Positions 42,744 to 51,153 of a stretch of DNA of 64,000 bases are shown piece by piece (position 1 is the stretch's first letter; each line of letters opens with the position of its first letter). The notes under the pieces are model-generated. The model was not told the origin of the DNA. It was given only the letters and a program-made list of their open reading frames with translations, and ran no database searches. Location: assembly GCF_002563955.1 (NCBI RefSeq), contig NZ_PDJE01000001.1:1922001-1986000 (forward strand), in the 5' to 3' direction. The translations under genes and the position numbers were made by a program. This DNA comes from Paramicrobacterium agarici (GTDB lineage Bacteria; Actinomycetota; Actinomycetes; Actinomycetales; Microbacteriaceae).

Positions 42744-44168
42744 GTGGGCACCGAGACCGCGACGCCTGGCCGTCTTGACCGCTTCTTCGAGATCACCAAG
42801 CGAGGGTCCTCCGTCGGCGCCGAGCTGCGCGGCGGTCTCGTGACGTTTGTGGCAATGGCCTACATCGTCGTTCTGAACCCGATCATCCTGTCGTCGGGAA
42901 CGGATATCGACGGCGCAACGCTCGACTTTGCGCAGCTCTCGGCCGTGACGGCATTCACGGCCGGATTGATGACGATTCTCTTCGGCGTCATCGCCCGGCT
43001 TCCCTTCGCATTCGCTGCTGGACTCGGAATCAATTCCTTCCTCGCGTTCAGCGTTGTGGGCGAAGTCACGTGGGCAGAGGCGATGGGGCTCGTCGTGATC
43101 AACGGCGTCATCATCGTCGTGCTCGCCGCGACGGGCCTCCGACGCATGATCTTCGACGCGGTGCCCATGCAGCTCAAGATCTCGATCACGGTCGGCATCG
43201 GAGTCTTCATCGCGTTCATCGGGCTCGTGAACGCGGGCTTCGTGACGGCCACGGGGGAGCAGTCGCCTCCCGTCGGGCTCGGTATCAACGGCTCCGTCGC
43301 CACGGGCCCCACGACCGTGTTCGTTGTGACGCTGCTCATCTCGGGAGTGCTCGTCGCACGCCGGGTGAAGGGCGGTCTGCTCATCGGCATCCTGGTTGGA
43401 ACCGTTATCGCACTCATCGTCGAGGCGATCTTCCACCTCGGCTCGTCCGCGGATGCGCCAGGAGGATGGAGCCTCGCCGTTCCCGCGATGCCCTCCAGCA
43501 TCTTCAGCCTGCCTGACCTCGGCCTCATCGGTCAGGTGTCGTTCGGAAGCTTCGAGCGTATCGGGGTGCTGGCTGCGCTGATGCTCGTGTTCACTCTTGT
43601 CTTCACCAACTTCTTCGACGCCATGGGCACCATGACGGGCCTCTCGAAAGAGGCGGGGCTCGCCGACGACCGCGGAACCTTTCCTCGTCTGAAATCAGCG
43701 CTCGTCGTCGAGGGAGTCGGAGCGATTGCCGGAGGACTGACCTCTGGATCGTCGAACACGGTATTCGTCGAGTCGGGTGCCGGAATCGGCGAGGGGGCAC
43801 GGACGGGGCTCGCCAACGTCGTCTCCGGCGTGCTCTTCCTTCTCGCGATGTTCCTCACTCCGCTCACGAGCATTGTGCCGAGCGAAGTGGCCGCCGCGGC
43901 TCTTGTCGTGGTGGGAGGCATGATGATGTCGCAGATCCGAGAGATCGAGTGGACGGATTTCTCGATCACGCTGCCCGTGTTCCTGACCGTCGCCATCATG
44001 CCGCTCACGTACTCCATCGCAAACGGCATCGGCGCTGGATTCATCGCGTGGGTGGTTGTCCGCTCCCTCTCGGGGAAGGCCCGTGAGATCAGCCCGCTGC
44101 TCTGGATCGTCGCTGTCGGATTCTTGGTGTACTTCGCCCGCGGTCCGATTGAGGCGCTGCTCGCCTGA
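42744..44168 (+). CDS. NCS2-family nucleobase permease (AzgA/PbuG-like)
   Basis: 474 residues from the GTG at 42744, which has AAGGGAG upstream and gives the normal N-terminus of this group (LDRFFEITKRGSSVGAELRGGLVTFVAMAYIVVLNP). Other motifs: GLGINSFLAFSVV, FTNFFDAMGTMTGLSKEAG, and GLTSGSSNTVFVESGAGIGEGARTG. AzgA/PbuG members import adenine, guanine or hypoxanthine. A much longer in-frame opening exists upstream but it runs antisense through the neighbouring permease gene and is not coding. Confidence 0.9.
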   Translation: MGTETATPGRLDRFFEITKRGSSVGAELRGGLVTFVAMAYIVVLNPIILSSGTDIDGATLDFAQLSAVTAFTAGLMTILFGVIARLPFAFAAGLGINSFLAFSVVGEVTWAEAMGLVVINGVIIVVLAATGLRRMIFDAVPMQLKISITVGIGVFIAFIGLVNAGFVTATGEQSPPVGLGINGSVATGPTTVFVVTLLISGVLVARRVKGGLLIGILVGTVIALIVEAIFHLGSSADAPGGWSLAVPAMPSSIFSLPDLGLIGQVSFGSFERIGVLAALMLVFTLVFTNFFDAMGTMTGLSKEAGLADDRGTFPRLKSALVVEGVGAIAGGLTSGSSNTVFVESGAGIGEGARTGLANVVSGVLFLLAMFLTPLTSIVPSEVAAAALVVVGGMMMSQIREIEWTDFSITLPVFLTVAIMPLTYSIANGIGAGFIAWVVVRSLSGKAREISPLLWIVAVGFLVYFARGPIEALLA

Positions 44169-44197
44169 GTGCCGCCCGGGCGGGGCGCAATCGCCGG

Positions 44198-44203
44198 TAG
44201 AGT
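44198..44203 (+). promoter_or_regulatory. -10 box of aspA (leaderless)
   Basis: TAGAGT, seven bases, ATG at 44211; no ribosome-binding site. Confidence 0.55.
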
Positions 44204-44210
44204 CGCTGTC

Positions 44211-45686
44211 ATGAGCGAACGTCCGACACGAACGGAAACCGACTCTCTCGGATCGATGGAGATCCCCAGCGACGCGTACTGGGGCATCCATACCGCGAGG
44301 GCATTTGAGAACTTCGACATATCGAAGCGTCCGATCTCGGTGTACCCGCATCTGATCGTCGCGCTGGCGTCGGTGAAGCAGGCCGCCGCTCGAGCGAACG
44401 CCGAACTGGGGTCGCTGAATCCCGAAAAGGCCGAATTGATCGACCGTGCGTGCCAGCGGGTCATCGACGGCGAGTTCCACGACGAATTCTGCGTCGGCGT
44501 CATCCAGGGCGGGGCAGGAACCTCGACGAACATGAACGCCAACGAGGTCATCACGAACATCGCTCTTGAGATGGCCGGGCGCGAGAAGGGCGACTATGCC
44601 TTCATCTCGCCGTACGATCACACAAACCGCAGCCAGTCGACGAACGACGTGTACCCGACAGCCATCAAGATCGCTCTCGCGCGATCCCTGACCGACCTGC
44701 TCGATGAGCTGGAACTGCTGCGACAGTCGTTCGCGGCGAAGGGTCAGGAGTTCCGGCACGTACTCAAGGTCGGGCGCACGCAGCTTCAGGATGCTGTGCC
44801 GATGACGCTCGGGCAGGAATTCCACGGCTTCGCGACAACGCTCGGCGAAGACCACGGGCGGCTCTCCGAGACGATCTGGCTGCTGGCTGAGATCAACCTC
44901 GGCGCAACAGCGATCGGCACCGGAATCACAGCGGACCCGCGGTATGCGTCCGTCGTCGTCCGGCACCTCAACGAGATCACGGGACTCAAGCTCGAGACCG
45001 CTCCCGATCTCGTCGAATCGACGAGCGATGCCGGTGCATTCATGTCGTTCAGCAGCGCGTTGAAGCGCTCGGCCATCAAGCTCTCCAAGATCTGCAATGA
45101 TCTGCGCCTGCTCTCCAGCGGGCCGCAGGCGGGATTCGGCGAGATCAATCTGCCGGCCAAGCAAGCCGGCTCGTCGATCATGCCGGGCAAGGTCAACCCC
45201 GTCATCCCCGAGGTCATGAACCAGATCGCGTTCTCCGTGGTCGGGGCCGATACCACCGTCACCATGGCTGCTGAAGGCGGACAGCTCCAGCTCAACGCTT
45301 TCGAGCCCGTCATCGCGCACTCGCTCCTGCAGAGCATTCTCTGGATGGCCCGCGGCTGCCATACTCTGCGGGTCAACTCGGTCGATGGCATCACCGCCAA
45401 CGAAGACCGGCTGGAGACCATGGTGGGGACCTCTGTCGGCGTTGTCACGGCCCTGACGCCGTTCATCGGCTACACGGCGGCGGCCGCGCTTGCGAAGACC
45501 GCATTGCTCACCAACCGCAATATCGCGGATCTCGTTGTCGAGGCGGACCTCATGACGCGGGAGGAAGTGACGAAGCAATTGTCGCCCGCGCGACTGTCCG
45601 GGCTCGAAGCGATCACAACGGCGATCCCGGTCATCGATGGCGACGCGGAGCACACGCCGGTGGGCCGCGAAGCCACAGAATCCTGA
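44211..45686 (+). CDS. aspA: Aspartate ammonia-lyase
   Basis: 491 residues. Aspartase/fumarase superfamily: TRTETDSLGSMEIPSDAYWG at the N-terminus, GGAGTSTNMNANEV, the catalytic loop GSSIMPGKVNP. Deaminates L-aspartate to fumarate and ammonia. The TETDSLG start and length near 490 favour aspartase over fumarase C (usually 460-470 residues). The ATG at 44211 sits seven bases after a -10 box; an upstream in-frame start at 44169 would begin right after the previous stop codon and is less likely. Confidence 0.9.
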   Translation: MSERPTRTETDSLGSMEIPSDAYWGIHTARAFENFDISKRPISVYPHLIVALASVKQAAARANAELGSLNPEKAELIDRACQRVIDGEFHDEFCVGVIQGGAGTSTNMNANEVITNIALEMAGREKGDYAFISPYDHTNRSQSTNDVYPTAIKIALARSLTDLLDELELLRQSFAAKGQEFRHVLKVGRTQLQDAVPMTLGQEFHGFATTLGEDHGRLSETIWLLAEINLGATAIGTGITADPRYASVVVRHLNEITGLKLETAPDLVESTSDAGAFMSFSSALKRSAIKLSKICNDLRLLSSGPQAGFGEINLPAKQAGSSIMPGKVNPVIPEVMNQIAFSVVGADTTVTMAAEGGQLQLNAFEPVIAHSLLQSILWMARGCHTLRVNSVDGITANEDRLETMVGTSVGVVTALTPFIGYTAAAALAKTALLTNRNIADLVVEADLMTREEVTKQLSPARLSGLEAITTAIPVIDGDAEHTPVGREATES

Positions 45687-45708
45687 GACAGTGACGCGTT
45701 AACGTCCT

Positions 45709-45754
45709 CATCGCCCGGTGTTCGCGGCTTCACCTGCGAATCGCCCGGGCGATG
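45709..45754 (+). terminator. Long stem-loop terminator after aspA
   Basis: Outer stem CATCGCCCGG (45709-45718) / CCGGGCGATG (45745-45754), inner stem TTCGCGG / CCTGCGAA with one G-T pair, followed by AGTTTGT. A compound hairpin in the 167-base gap before the FKBP gene. Confidence 0.65.
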
Positions 45755-45853
45755 AGTTTGTCCATTAAGGATGCATCCGTGTGTGAGATAAATCAAGCAT
45801 TGCGATCCACTCTCAGCTTGCCGCCGTCCCCCTCCGTCGGCTTGGATAGTTCT

Positions 45854-46228
45854 ATGACCGATTCGAACAAGACAAAGCCAGAGGTCGACGCGCCCGTCGG
45901 CCCCGCTCCTGACACGCTGCAGATCGTGGACATCGAGGTTGGCGACGGCGACGAAGCACAGGCATCGTCGACGGTGAACGTGCACTACTTAGGTGTGTCC
46001 TACGACAGCGGCGAGGAGTTCGACTCGTCGTGGAGCCGCGGCGAGAGCATCAACTTCCCTCTCCGCAACCTGATCGCCGGATGGCAGGAGGGCATCCCGG
46101 GCATGCGCGTCGGTGGCCGGCGCCAGCTCACGGTACCTCCGCACCTCGCGTACGGCCCCGCGGGAGGCGGACACCCACTTTCCGGTCAGGCACTGATCTT
46201 CGTCATCGACCTGCTCGGGGTGCAGTAG
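45854..46228 (+). CDS. FKBP-type peptidyl-prolyl cis-trans isomerase
   Basis: 124 residues. Single FKBP domain with VNVHYLGVSYDSGEEFDSSW, INFPLRNLIAGWQEGIPGM, LTVPPHLAYGPAG and the C-terminal LIFVIDLLGVQ. No signal peptide, so cytoplasmic; it speeds proline isomerisation during protein folding. The ATG at 45854 follows a possible TTGGAT box by six bases and has no ribosome-binding site. Five bases separate it from apt. Confidence 0.92.
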   Translation: MTDSNKTKPEVDAPVGPAPDTLQIVDIEVGDGDEAQASSTVNVHYLGVSYDSGEEFDSSWSRGESINFPLRNLIAGWQEGIPGMRVGGRRQLTVPPHLAYGPAGGGHPLSGQALIFVIDLLGVQ

Positions 46229-46233
46229 TCACG

Positions 46234-46773
46234 GTGGATGCTGCTGCCCGAGTTCTTGAACTCAGCGAGACGATCCCGGACTTTCCGAAGCCCGGGATCG
46301 TGTTTCGTGACCTGACACCCGCGTTTGCCGACCCCACGACGTTTCGCGCCGTCGTCGACGAGCTCGCTCACAGTATTGATGGCGGGTTCGACGTGGTCGC
46401 GGGAATCGAGGCGCGTGGTTTTCTCCTGGCCTCGGCGCTGGCGTACTCCACGAACACGCATCTTCTCGCGATCCGCAAGGAGGGCAAACTTCCCGGCGAT
46501 GTGATTCGGGAGGAATATGCTCTCGAGTACGGCACGGCGGCGCTCGAGCTGAAGCCGTCGAGCATCCCGGCGCGGTCTCGCGTCCTGGTCGTCGACGACG
46601 TTCTCGCCACTGGAGGCAGCTGCCTTGCCGCTGCGCGGCTCATCGAACGAGCCGGTTCTGACATCGCCGGTTTCGGAATTGTCATGGCGCTCGACGGGCT
46701 CGGCGGAGTCGAGGCTCTCACCGGGTACGAGCTGCGCGTCCTGCTTCACGAGCCGACCGATCCGCTCGCGTGA
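46234..46773 (+). CDS. apt: Adenine phosphoribosyltransferase
   Basis: 179 residues. Salvages adenine with PRPP to AMP. Family motifs: IPDFPKPGIVFRDLTP at the N-terminus, GIEARGFLLASALA, and the PRPP loop VLVVDDVLATGGS. The GTG at 46234 (GTGGATGCT) gives the right N-terminus; there is no clear ribosome-binding site so translation may depend on coupling with FKBP, five bases away. The combination with a nucleobase permease region 2 kb upstream is in line with purine salvage. Confidence 0.93.
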   Translation: MDAAARVLELSETIPDFPKPGIVFRDLTPAFADPTTFRAVVDELAHSIDGGFDVVAGIEARGFLLASALAYSTNTHLLAIRKEGKLPGDVIREEYALEYGTAALELKPSSIPARSRVLVVDDVLATGGSCLAAARLIERAGSDIAGFGIVMALDGLGGVEALTGYELRVLLHEPTDPLA

Positions 46774-46778
46774 GTGGA

Positions 46779-46791
46779 GGGCGTGACGCCC
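46779..46791 (+). terminator. Short hairpin after apt
   Basis: GGGCG-TGA-CGCCC, a 5-bp stem six bases after the stop codon. Weak. Confidence 0.3.
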
Positions 46792-46961
46792 GTTGATCAG
46801 GGATGGCCGGGTGAGCCGTGACCGTCACCGCCGCGGATGGCAATGGTCACGCTGTGATTTGAGCAGAATCTGTGGCAATCTTCAGAGGAACGCGAAGTTT
46901 CGTTGATGCAGCACGGTGAGTAGCAAGAAGCTTCGGAAGGTGTTCGCGAGAGGTTCTGCCA

Positions 46962-47438
46962 ATGACGCAAAAATCCCAGCTCGACAAGACAGACAGAGCG
47001 CTTCTCAAGGCGCTCTCGGTGAATGCTCGGGCTTCGGGGTCGCAGCTTGCCGCTGATCTCGGCATCGCGGAGTCAACCGTGTCCCTTCGCCTTAAGCGGC
47101 TGCAGCGCTCAGGCGACATCACGGGGTACTACGCGGATATCGATCTGTCGGTGCTCGGCGCGCCGATTCAAGCCGTGATCGCCATCCAGCTGACGCAGCA
47201 CGACCGCTCAGACATCGAGGCTTTCCGCCGCGAAGTGACGACGTGGCCGGGGGTCCTCTCGCTCTTTCACCTGGGCGGACGGGACGATTATCTTCTGCAC
47301 GTTGCAGCCCGAAGCACGACGGAATTGCGAGACTTCGTCGTGAAGTACGTCACAGGGCACGCCGTCGTCGCCCACTCGGAGACGAACATCGTCTTCGAGC
47401 ACGTCAAGGGAACGGGCTGGCAGGAGTTGCTCGGCTGA
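46962..47438 (+). CDS. Lrp/AsnC-family transcriptional regulator
   Basis: 158 residues. N-terminal winged helix-turn-helix (LLKALSVNARASGSQLAADLGIAESTVSLRLKRLQ) and a C-terminal RAM ligand-binding domain (VIAIQLTQHD, PGVLSLFHLGGRDDYLLHVA). It probably senses an amino acid. The gap upstream (46792-46961) holds a small dyad CGAAGTTTCG (46893-46902) that might be a binding site, not proven. The next gene is a luciferase-family enzyme 45 bases away, possibly a target. Confidence 0.9.
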   Translation: MTQKSQLDKTDRALLKALSVNARASGSQLAADLGIAESTVSLRLKRLQRSGDITGYYADIDLSVLGAPIQAVIAIQLTQHDRSDIEAFRREVTTWPGVLSLFHLGGRDDYLLHVAARSTTELRDFVVKYVTGHAVVAHSETNIVFEHVKGTGWQELLG

Positions 47439-47483
47439 CGTGTCGCGTACGGGAATGAACCGGCAGCAATCACGTTGCATTTG

Positions 47484-48527
47484 ATGATGAAACTCTCAGT
47501 GCTCGATCTCATTCCCGTCCGATCGCGACAGTCCACCGCGCAAGCCCTTCATGCGACGACGACGCTCGCGCAGAAGGCTGACAGCCTTGGCTACACGCGC
47601 TACTGGGTTGCAGAGCATCACAATATGAAAGCTGTCGCGTCGACAAATCCCGCAGTGCTTATTGGACTGCTGGCGTCGCGCACGCAGAGAATCAAGGTCG
47701 GATCGGGTGGGGTGATGCTGCCCAACCACTCTCCGCTCGTCGTCGCCGAGCAGTTCGCGCTTCTCGAGGCCGCAGCGCCGGGGCGCATCGATCTCGGTAT
47801 CGGCCGGGCACCGGGGAGCGATCCCGTGGTCACGGCTGTTCTGTCGCAGTCGGGCGCGACGAGCGACGTGAACCGCTTCCCGTCTCACGTGAGCGACATC
47901 ATCGCCCTCCTCAGTGATGAGGGTGCGAATGTGGAGCTGACGAGCGGTAAAGAGTACGCGCTGCGATCCACGCCGAAGGCGGATTCCGCGCCACCGGTCT
48001 GGCTTCTGGGTTCGAGTGACTACTCAGCATCTCTCGCCGCCTCATTTGGACTCCCGTACGTGTTCGCGAACCACTTCGCCGGTACAGGAGCCGAGCGCGC
48101 ACTCGACCTCTATCGCACAGGTTTTCGGCCATCGGCTTACGCAGAGGAGCCGGTGACGTTCATGACCGCGAACGCCGTCGTCGCCGAAACCGCCGACGAG
48201 GCATACGCCCAGGCCGTCCCTCAGCTTCTGCAGATGGCGCGCTTGCGCACGAACAAGCCCATGGGCGCCCTCGACACGATCGAGGAGGCGGCTGCTGCCG
48301 AAACGGACGCACTCACGCAAGAATTCATGCAGCAGTCGCTCAGCGGCTATATCATCGGCGACCCGAGCACTGCCGCGGCGAAAGCGCGCGCCCTCGCTGC
48401 TCAGCACGACGTCGACGAGCTCATGATCTCACCGGTCGCGGGAGCTCACGACGCGGATCCTCTGGATTCCGTCCCCGCTCGTGAACGGACACTGGAGCTT
48501 CTCGCCCGCGAGCTGCTCGAGCACTGA
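47484..48527 (+). CDS. LLM-class flavin-dependent oxidoreductase (MsnO8-like)
   Basis: 347 residues. Bacterial-luciferase fold. The N-terminus KLSVLDLIPVRSRQS and motifs RYWVAEHHNM, VGSGGVMLPNHSPLVVAEQF and GRIDLGIGRAPGSD match luciferase family group 1 proteins (MsnO8 type). Such proteins oxidise unknown substrates with FMNH2 or F420. ATG at 47484 or 47487 (ATGATG) are equally possible; ribosome-binding site is weak. Confidence 0.87.
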   Translation: MMKLSVLDLIPVRSRQSTAQALHATTTLAQKADSLGYTRYWVAEHHNMKAVASTNPAVLIGLLASRTQRIKVGSGGVMLPNHSPLVVAEQFALLEAAAPGRIDLGIGRAPGSDPVVTAVLSQSGATSDVNRFPSHVSDIIALLSDEGANVELTSGKEYALRSTPKADSAPPVWLLGSSDYSASLAASFGLPYVFANHFAGTGAERALDLYRTGFRPSAYAEEPVTFMTANAVVAETADEAYAQAVPQLLQMARLRTNKPMGALDTIEEAAAAETDALTQEFMQQSLSGYIIGDPSTAAAKARALAAQHDVDELMISPVAGAHDADPLDSVPARERTLELLARELLEH

Positions 48528-48538
48528 CGCAACGCATC

Positions 48539-49906
48539 TTACGCGGAATCCGACTCGCGCACGCGCTCGATGAGCTCGCGCCATGTCGTTGTCAGCTCCG
48601 ACTCGGCTAGCTGTGCTTCGAGGACGCAGGTCTGAGATGAGGTTAAGCAGCGGATGCGGTAGCGAAAACCGTCAGCTCCGGCTTCGCCCACGCGCAGCCC
48701 TCGTGCCCAATCGACGGTCTCGATGAGCGTTCTGAGGCGCGCGCCTTCGGGGCGCTCGTCAAGCTCTGCGCGCCATGAGCGGCGAACTCCCGCAACGCCG
48801 CCGGAACGTTCGACCACGATGCTGCGTGGGCTTGAATCCTGCTCGAGCGGCACGCTGTGCTCGGGTGTCACCTCGACACTCGTCCACGCATCGCGCACGG
48901 CCGCAGCTGTCCCTGCCCCGAAGAGCGCGCGTGCTGAGTCGATCGTCGCGGTCGCGAACTCGGCGAACGTTGCGTCGTGGGCGAGCGTGCCATGTGTGAG
49001 GGCGTCGTACCAGATTCGCCCGGCGACCTCCCACGCGTGACCGCCCAGCGTTGTCGCAAGAAGATAGAAGGCGTGATTGGGGATGCCGGAATTGATGTGC
49101 ACGCCGCCGTCATCGTCGTCAGTCTCGACGTAGTCAGTCATTGTCGCCGGCTGCGGATCTTTGCCCAGCACGTCGTCGTCATACGCCGTGCCCGGCGCCT
49201 TGAGCGATCTCAGCGCGGTGCCGCGAACCTGATCGGTGAACAAGCCCTCGCCGACGAGCCAACTGGCGCCATCCGACGTCTCTTGCCGAGAGTACTGTTC
49301 AACAAGACAGCCGAAGACGTCAGAAACTGATTCGCTGAGAGCTCCTGACTGCCCGACGTACCGCAGCGCCGCCGTGTGGCCCGTCACGCCGTGAGTGAGC
49401 TCGTGCCCGATGACCGAAAGCGAGATCGTGAAGCGCCGGAACACCTCGCCGTCTCCGTCCCCGAAGACCATCTGCGTGCCGTTCCAGAACGCGTTGTCGT
49501 AGTCATTGCCGTAGTGAACCGTCGCGTGCAGCGGCATCCCTTGCCCATCGATCGATGAGCGAGAGAATGCCTCGTCGAAGAGTCGGTACGTGTCTCCGAG
49601 CCCTGAATAAGCCTCGTCAACGGCGGCGTCGCCCGTTGCCGGCTCTCCCTCTGATCGCGCGAGTGAGCCGGGAAGCTGCTCGTGCTCATGCCCGTCGTAC
49701 ACGGCTCGCTCGAGGCCCCCGTTAGGCTCAGCCGCGAGCACACGCTGCTGCCGAGATCCCGACGCCTCGATGGCCGCCCGTCGACCGGGCTCTTGTGCGT
49801 TGAGTGTTGCGCGCGCCGCTCGCGGGGCCGAACCGGGCCCCGTTGCGCGGGCGATGCGATCGAGGAGGAACGGAGGAACGACACCGCGCCGTTGAGACCT
49901 GGCCAT
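48539..49906 (-). CDS. Protealysin-like M4 metalloprotease with C-terminal emfourin-like domain
   Basis: 455 residues. No signal peptide. Residues 1-60: short propeptide with VVPPFLLDRIAR, matching the PPL motif of protealysin-type precursors. Residues about 65-350: thermolysin-fold catalytic domain with HELTH (168-172), zinc ligand Glu192 in GALSESVSD and His270 in GGVHINSG. Residues about 361-455: an extra domain beginning SIVVERSGGVAGVRR and containing DGFRYRIR, which closely resembles emfourin, the small protein inhibitor normally encoded by a separate gene beside protealysin genes. The ATG follows GGAG by seven bases. The fusion suggests built-in control of an intracellular or atypically secreted protease. 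Confidence 0.88.
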   Translation of the reverse strand: MARSQRRGVVPPFLLDRIARATGPGSAPRAARATLNAQEPGRRAAIEASGSRQQRVLAAEPNGGLERAVYDGHEHEQLPGSLARSEGEPATGDAAVDEAYSGLGDTYRLFDEAFSRSSIDGQGMPLHATVHYGNDYDNAFWNGTQMVFGDGDGEVFRRFTISLSVIGHELTHGVTGHTAALRYVGQSGALSESVSDVFGCLVEQYSRQETSDGASWLVGEGLFTDQVRGTALRSLKAPGTAYDDDVLGKDPQPATMTDYVETDDDDGGVHINSGIPNHAFYLLATTLGGHAWEVAGRIWYDALTHGTLAHDATFAEFATATIDSARALFGAGTAAAVRDAWTSVEVTPEHSVPLEQDSSPRSIVVERSGGVAGVRRSWRAELDERPEGARLRTLIETVDWARGLRVGEAGADGFRYRIRCLTSSQTCVLEAQLAESELTTTWRELIERVRESDSA

Positions 49907-50022
49907 GTCTCCATCGTCGCACCGCGTTCAGCAATGCGGAAGGGAACGGGAATACTGTGCAGAAGACGCCTGTTGTCGCTCATATCCATTCATTTGCATA
50001 GAAAATTCAGGAGCGCTCGATC

Positions 50023-51153
50023 ATGCAGTTCGGAATCTTCAGCGTCGGCGACATCACTCAGGACCCGACAACGGGGCGAACGCCGACTGACGCGTCGCGG
50101 CTCAGCGACGTTCTCACCATTGCGCAGCATGCCGAAGATGTCGGTCTCGATGTCTTCGCGATGGGGGAGCACCACAACCCGCCGTTCTTCCCCTCGAGCC
50201 CTGTCGCGATCAACAGCTATCTCGCCGCGAAGACCTCACGCATCATCCTCTCGACGGCAACAACGTTGATCACGACGAACGACCCGGTGCGACTTGCCGA
50301 GGACTACGCGATGCTCCAGCATCTCTCGGGCGGGCGCATGGACCTCGTGCTGGGGAGGGGTAACACGGGCCCCGTATACCCCTGGTTCGGCGAGGACATC
50401 CGCCAGGGCATTCCGCTCGCCATCGAGAAGTACGGTCTCCTGCACAAGCTGTGGCGCGAAGAGTACGTCGACTGGGAGGGGCAGTTCCGAACACCGCTAC
50501 AGGGGTTCCAATCGACGCCGAGGCCGCTCGACGGCGTGCCGCCGTTCGTGTGGCACGGCAGCATTCGCTCGCCTCAGATTGCCGAACAGGCGGCGTACTA
50601 CGGCGACGGCTTCTTCGCGAATCACATCTTCTGGCCTGCATCGCACACTCAGCGCATGATCGGGCTCTATCGCCAGCGTTTCGAGCACTACGGGCACGGG
50701 TCGGCGGATCAGGCGATCGTGGGTCTGGGCGGTCAGGTGTTCATGCGCAAGAACTCGCAGGATGCTGTCAGAGAGTTCCGCCCCTACTTCGACAATGCCC
50801 CCGTGTACGGGCACGGTCCGAGCCTCGAGGAATTCACCTCGCAGACTCCGCTGACGGTCGGCAGCCCGCAGGAGGTGATCGACCGCACGCTGGGGTTCCG
50901 CGACTACGTCGGCGACTACCAGCGGCAGCTGTTCCTCATGGATCACGCGGGGCTGCCGCTCAAGACGGTTCTCGAACAGCTGGATCTGCTTGGCGAGGAG
51001 GTCGTGCCCGTGCTCCGCCGGGAGTTCGCACGCGTGCGTCCCTCTCACGTGCCCGAGGCGCCGACTCACGCTGCCCGGCTCGCTGCGGGGAATTCTCAGC
51101 AGCAGGAACCGGTTACACTGAGCGCGTCACCAGCAGGATCGGAGAACGAGTAA
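50023..51153 (+). CDS. CE1758-family FMN-dependent luciferase-like monooxygenase
   Basis: 376 residues. Luciferase fold with MQFGIFSVGDIT, FAMGEHHNPPFFPSSP, GRMDLVLGRGNTGPVYPWFG and GQVFMRK. It is followed in a one-base overlap (TAATG) by an FMN reductase of the partner family, which together form a two-component flavin monooxygenase whose substrate is unknown. CAGGAGCG lies upstream of the ATG. Divergent from the M4 protease. Confidence 0.9.
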   Translation: MQFGIFSVGDITQDPTTGRTPTDASRLSDVLTIAQHAEDVGLDVFAMGEHHNPPFFPSSPVAINSYLAAKTSRIILSTATTLITTNDPVRLAEDYAMLQHLSGGRMDLVLGRGNTGPVYPWFGEDIRQGIPLAIEKYGLLHKLWREEYVDWEGQFRTPLQGFQSTPRPLDGVPPFVWHGSIRSPQIAEQAAYYGDGFFANHIFWPASHTQRMIGLYRQRFEHYGHGSADQAIVGLGGQVFMRKNSQDAVREFRPYFDNAPVYGHGPSLEEFTSQTPLTVGSPQEVIDRTLGFRDYVGDYQRQLFLMDHAGLPLKTVLEQLDLLGEEVVPVLRREFARVRPSHVPEAPTHAARLAAGNSQQQEPVTLSASPAGSENE

